NCBI GenBank assembly: GCA_963803775.1
Contig: CAWDNS010000001.1
Span: forward strand, 62,001-126,000
DNA: 64,000 bases
Direction of reading: 5' to 3'
From: JABCZH01 sp963803775
GTDB lineage: Bacteria; Acidobacteriota; Terriglobia; Terriglobales; Acidobacteriaceae
The notes beneath the pieces are model-generated. The model saw nothing but the letters and a program-made list of their open reading frames with translations, was not told the DNA's origin and did no database searches. Within the stretch, counting starts at the first letter, position 1; the number at the start of each line of letters is the position of its first letter. Shown piece by piece: positions 60,838 through 64,000 of this stretch. The position numbers and the translations under genes were made by a program.

Positions 60838-62228
60838 CCGATCTCGCAGGTAACCAACTTCTCCTTGAGATTGTTTATCTCATCGCCAGCGCCCTTTTCA
60901 TTCTTTCGCTGAAGTGGATGAGTTCGCCACGCACCGCCCGCCACGGAATCTGGGCCGGCGAACTGGGGATGTTGCTCGCCATTGGCGGGACCCTGTTGCA
61001 CCACGGAATCGTGGACTACAAGTGGATCGTCATCGCCCTGGTGATCGGTTCCGGGATTGGCGTTCCCCTCGGCTTTGTACACATGACCGCCGTCCCGCAG
61101 CGGACCGCGTTAAGCCACGCATTTGGCGCACTCTGCGTCACCCTGGTCGGGACTGCGGAATTCTACTTGAGAACTCCAAACGTTCCGCCCTTCATGATGT
61201 CGGTGTTGTCGATGGAAGTGATCCTCGGCTCCCTGACTTTCACCGGCAGCCTGATGGCCGCGGGTAAGTTGCAGGAACTGCTGCCGCAGCGACCCATCAC
61301 CTATAAGGGGCAAAACTTCGTCAATCTCTTCTTCCTTGCCATCGCCGTCGGGTTGGCGGTTTATCTGGTGCTGCATCCGGGAGCGCGGCAGGTGTTTCCC
61401 CTGATGGTGATAATCCCGCTGATTTTCGGTGTGCTCATGATTATCCCCATCGGTGGAGCTGACATGCCGACGGTCATCTCGCTGCTCAACTCTTATGCCG
61501 GTCTGTCTGCCGCCGCCATGGGATTCGTTCTCGACAGCAAGCTCCTGATTATTGCCGGCGCACTCGATGGATCTTCGGGCTTCATCCTCTCCGTCATCAT
61601 GTCGAAAGCCATGAATCGTTCGTTCACCAATGTATTGTTCGGCGCCTTCGGACAAGTACAACCTGCGGCCGCAGCAGGCCAGGAAGATAAAACAGTTCGT
61701 AGCGCCACTGCCGAGGAAGCCGCCGGCATTCTGGCAGCCGCAAACCGCGTGGTCATCGTCCCCGGTTACGGCATGGCCGTCGCCCAGGCGCAACACAAAG
61801 TTCGCGAACTCTATGACGCGCTTACCAAACGCGGCGTTGATGTGCGCTTCGCCATTCATCCGGTCGCGGGACGCATGCCCGGCCACATGAACGTGTTGCT
61901 CGCAGAAGCCGACATCCCCTACGACAAACTCATCGAGATGGACGACATCAATGGTGATTTCCCCCAGACCGATGTCGCTCTCGTTATCGGCGCCAACGAT
62001 GTCACCAACCCAGCCGCTCGCACCGACCAATCCAGCCCCATTTTCGGTATGCCGATTCTCGACGTGGACAAGGCCCGCACCGTGATGGTCATCAAGCGCG
62101 GCATGAGTCCAGGTTTCGCCGGCATCGACAATCCGCTCTACTACCTTGATCGCACCCTGATGCTGTTCGGCGATGCTAAAGCGTTTGTCAACAGCCTCGT
62201 CCACGAACTGGCGGGCAATTCACACTAG
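60834..62228 (+). CDS. pntB: NAD(P) transhydrogenase subunit beta
   Basis: The 464-residue beta subunit has about nine membrane helices in the first 260 residues (GIWAGELGMLLAIGGTL, IVIALVIGSGIGVPLGFVHM, IGGADMPTVISLLNSYAGL) and a C-terminal NADP-binding domain with VVIVPGYGMAVAQAQHKV, FAIHPVAGRMPGHMNVLLAE, DVALVIGANDVTNPAAR and SPIFGMPILDVDKA. It translocates protons during hydride transfer from NADH to NADP+. It overlaps pntAB by 4 nt and ends the operon. Confidence 0.96.
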   Translation: MTDLAGNQLLLEIVYLIASALFILSLKWMSSPRTARHGIWAGELGMLLAIGGTLLHHGIVDYKWIVIALVIGSGIGVPLGFVHMTAVPQRTALSHAFGALCVTLVGTAEFYLRTPNVPPFMMSVLSMEVILGSLTFTGSLMAAGKLQELLPQRPITYKGQNFVNLFFLAIAVGLAVYLVLHPGARQVFPLMVIIPLIFGVLMIIPIGGADMPTVISLLNSYAGLSAAAMGFVLDSKLLIIAGALDGSSGFILSVIMSKAMNRSFTNVLFGAFGQVQPAAAAGQEDKTVRSATAEEAAGILAAANRVVIVPGYGMAVAQAQHKVRELYDALTKRGVDVRFAIHPVAGRMPGHMNVLLAEADIPYDKLIEMDDINGDFPQTDVALVIGANDVTNPAARTDQSSPIFGMPILDVDKARTVMVIKRGMSPGFAGIDNPLYYLDRTLMLFGDAKAFVNSLVHELAGNSH

Positions 62229-62457
62229 CCTTTGGGGATTCGACGCCCTACATGATACAAACCTTCCGCATACACCTTATTCCTTAATAACTTACACGGG
62301 CAGCGCCGGACCTGCCCTTGCACATCTAATCACTAGATTTGTCGTGCTGCCTCTTGAGCGTGCCTGGGGCTCGCATTTGAACGCGTTACCTTCGTCACCG
62401 AAAGTACACGGTTCGCGCAACTGGCATGGCAAATCCGAGTTTAAGGTTAAGAGGACT

Positions 62458-63762
62458 ATGTCCGTTCGCACTCCATTTCGGCCGCTGCAAACCTTTGCGC
62501 TTTTATTGTTTCTGTCGCTTTTGCCCAGGGCGCACGGTGACGCGACCTTGCTCCTGGAAGAGCCTTACGGACACTTTGGCGCCTTCACCGCCACCGGCCA
62601 CGCTGCAGTCTACTTAGACCGCGTATGCGCGGAAACGCCGGTGCGGTTACGGCGTTGCCTGCCGGGCGAAACCGGTGTAGTGATCAGTCGCTATAACAAA
62701 ATTTCAGGATACGACTGGATTGCCATTCCCCTGATTCCCTATCTTTATGCGGTAGCAGAGCCAGAGGACGTCCCGCTCTTCGTGAATCCCAAGGTGGTTG
62801 CCTTTCTCCGAAATCAATACCGGAGGAGTTATCTGGAAGCGATCGCTCCCGACGAACCCAACGGCGAACCGCCCAGCGGAAACTGGACCCAACTGGTGGG
62901 ATCGTCCTACGACCGGACGATTTATGGCTACCAGATCGAGACCAGCGCCCAGCGTGATGATGAATTCATCCGCGTATACAACGAGCGAAACAACCAGTCG
63001 CACTTCAATCTGCTGGCGCACAACTGCGCCGACTTTGCGCGCGGCGCCATCAACTTTTATTATCCCAGGACGCTGCATCGCAATCTCATCGCAGACATGG
63101 GCATTACCACACCCAAGCAGATCGCAAAAATGTTGGTGAACTTTAGTGCGAAGCACCCTGAACTGCAGTCTTCCAGTTTCGTGATTCCGCAAGTGCCGGG
63201 CACGGTTCCACGCAGCACCTCCGTGCACGGGGTCGTGGAGTCGTTGTTGAAGTCTAAGAAATACGTCGTGCCGGTGGCCATCTTCGAGCCTGTGGCTGTA
63301 GGCGCCATGGCAGCCGCCTATGTCAGCGGCGGAGGCAGATTCGATCCTAAGAAGAACGCATTGGTACTGGCGCCGGGGCAGCCGCCCGAGCCCCCGCTGG
63401 CAACCGCGGAGCGCCGTAGCTACCAGCACGAACTTAATAGTGCGCTAGCCGAGGCAAATCCAGAACTGAAGGCCCGCAAGACAGAAAAAATCTGGGCGCA
63501 CCTTGAAAACAACTCCGAACCTCAACTCGACGAATACGGACGCGTCAGTTTACACGTGCAGATGGATGAGCAATGGGTGGATGTGGGCATCGCTCGCGAA
63601 AACATTCTGAACGATGGCACTCCGCCCGATCTCGCGAAAGAACTTCTGGCCGCCCGCCTGCGGGAAGAACTACGGTCCAGCGATCCTCCGCGCGCTTCGC
63701 AGACTGATGTGATGAACGACTGGAACCTGCTTCGCCAAGTACTACCGCCCGGCACCGACTGA
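62458..63762 (+). CDS. secreted protein with a permuted NlpC/LRAT-like Cys-His site
   Basis: A 434-residue protein with a signal peptide (LQTFALLLFLSLLPRAHG). A His in FTATGHAAVYLDRVC and, later, Cys in NLLAHNCADFARGAINFYYP fit the His-then-Cys order of permuted NlpC/P60 (LRAT/DUF4105-like) proteins. The C-terminal region has a hydrophobic stretch (PVAIFEPVAVGAMAAAY) and a charged helical tail. The function is unknown; amide or ester cleavage or transfer on envelope substrates is possible. ATG 62458 has GAGG just before it and gives a clean signal peptide. It has no operon partner. Confidence 0.75.
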   Translation: MSVRTPFRPLQTFALLLFLSLLPRAHGDATLLLEEPYGHFGAFTATGHAAVYLDRVCAETPVRLRRCLPGETGVVISRYNKISGYDWIAIPLIPYLYAVAEPEDVPLFVNPKVVAFLRNQYRRSYLEAIAPDEPNGEPPSGNWTQLVGSSYDRTIYGYQIETSAQRDDEFIRVYNERNNQSHFNLLAHNCADFARGAINFYYPRTLHRNLIADMGITTPKQIAKMLVNFSAKHPELQSSSFVIPQVPGTVPRSTSVHGVVESLLKSKKYVVPVAIFEPVAVGAMAAAYVSGGGRFDPKKNALVLAPGQPPEPPLATAERRSYQHELNSALAEANPELKARKTEKIWAHLENNSEPQLDEYGRVSLHVQMDEQWVDVGIARENILNDGTPPDLAKELLAARLREELRSSDPPRASQTDVMNDWNLLRQVLPPGTD

Positions 63763-63842
63763 GAACACCTGCCTGAGTCACTCACAAAGGTTTACAATCA
63801 GGCCCGAAACTTGGCCGCGGCTCGTCTTGGATAAATCGCGGC

Positions 63843-64000
63843 ATGGAGACAGGGATGGGCCGCCTCACCGGCATTCTCGGAATTCTGACCATGTTGGCCC
63901 TGGCGTTTCTGTTTTCCACTAACCGGCGAGCCATTCGCGGCAAAACGGTCGCATGGGGTCTGGCACTGCAGCTCACTTTCGCGGTGTTCGTATTAAAAGT
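63843..64000 (+). CDS. NupC-type concentrative nucleoside transporter, N-terminal part
   Basis: The frame runs off the window after 52 codons. It reads GILGILTMLALAFLFSTNRR, then TVAWGLALQLTFAVFVLK, the first helices of the CNT nucleoside:proton symporter family, including the FSTNRRAI motif that follows helix 1. ATG 63843 or the ATG at 63855 is the start. There is no stop codon in the visible part. Confidence 0.8.
   Translation, partial: METGMGRLTGILGILTMLALAFLFSTNRRAIRGKTVAWGLALQLTFAVFVLK

Noticed and set aside
62298..62317. GGGCAG-CTGCCC hairpin after pntB as a terminator
   Set aside because: No U-run follows and it lies about 70 nt past the stop, so support is too weak for a feature.

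Overview
The window looks like a chromosomal segment of a soil-type member of the Acidobacteriota (Terriglobia-like). This rests on gene content and architecture: a secreted GloVer-repeat protein, YXWGXW-repeat protein, TPR-bearing Ser/Thr kinase, tandem-domain dCTP deaminase, many PilZ/GAF proteins, the futalosine menaquinone gene mqnD, and TonB systems implying a diderm envelope. There are no rRNA or tRNA genes, no CRISPR array, no insertion sequence and no phage genes that I can see. It is core-chromosome DNA with a signalling-rich accessory layer.

Layout. 1-6.8 kb: end of an M24 aminopeptidase, bioY-mqnD, an M49-like peptidase, a HAD phosphatase, a bacilliredoxin and murB with a membrane partner. 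6.8-12.7 kb: ECF sigma factor with a membrane partner and a secreted protein, a family 5 uracil-DNA glycosylase, a TPR Ser/Thr kinase and a decayed secreted-protein gene. 12.9-22.5 kb: housekeeping block tig-clpP-clpX-lon, then dcd, a YXWGXW protein and engB. 22.5-37.3 kb: sugar-nucleotide epimerase and dehydrogenase bracketing PilZ/GAF proteins, an unusual GAF-transmembrane-AMIN-amidase, YceI, a YVTN propeller, an S9 peptidase and a radical SAM enzyme. 37.4-45.7 kb: an Flp pilin, a NarL-type two-component pair, a multi-TM histidine kinase, rlmN, an M16 protease and a TonB-like protein. 46-57.5 kb: the GloVer protein and a five-gene signalling unit of two TonB-dependent receptors, a YfiR-like protein, a CHASE8-like hybrid kinase and a REC-GGDEF protein, then a frameshifted PAS-GGDEF gene. 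57.5-64 kb: motAB, pntAA-pntAB-pntB, a secreted permuted-NlpC-like protein and the start of a NupC-type transporter.

Two themes stand out. First, cyclic-di-GMP: one intact GGDEF enzyme, one broken degenerate GGDEF gene, three PilZ proteins and the motAB stator genes lie within about 35 kb. The TonB receptor-YfiR-kinase-GGDEF unit looks like a rewired YfiBNR circuit in which the periplasmic sensor sits on a hybrid kinase and the cyclase is a separate response regulator. Second, three proteins between 25.7 and 35.7 kb share a GAF domain with four cysteines at exactly the same spacing (C-x24-C-x8-C-x13-C). In one, this domain is joined through a single membrane helix to a periplasmic cell-wall amidase. 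I regard this as the best candidate for an undescribed sensory system here.

Many plus-strand and some minus-strand genes have a -10-like hexamer 6-11 nt before the start codon and no Shine-Dalgarno sequence, suggesting frequent leaderless or near-leaderless transcripts.
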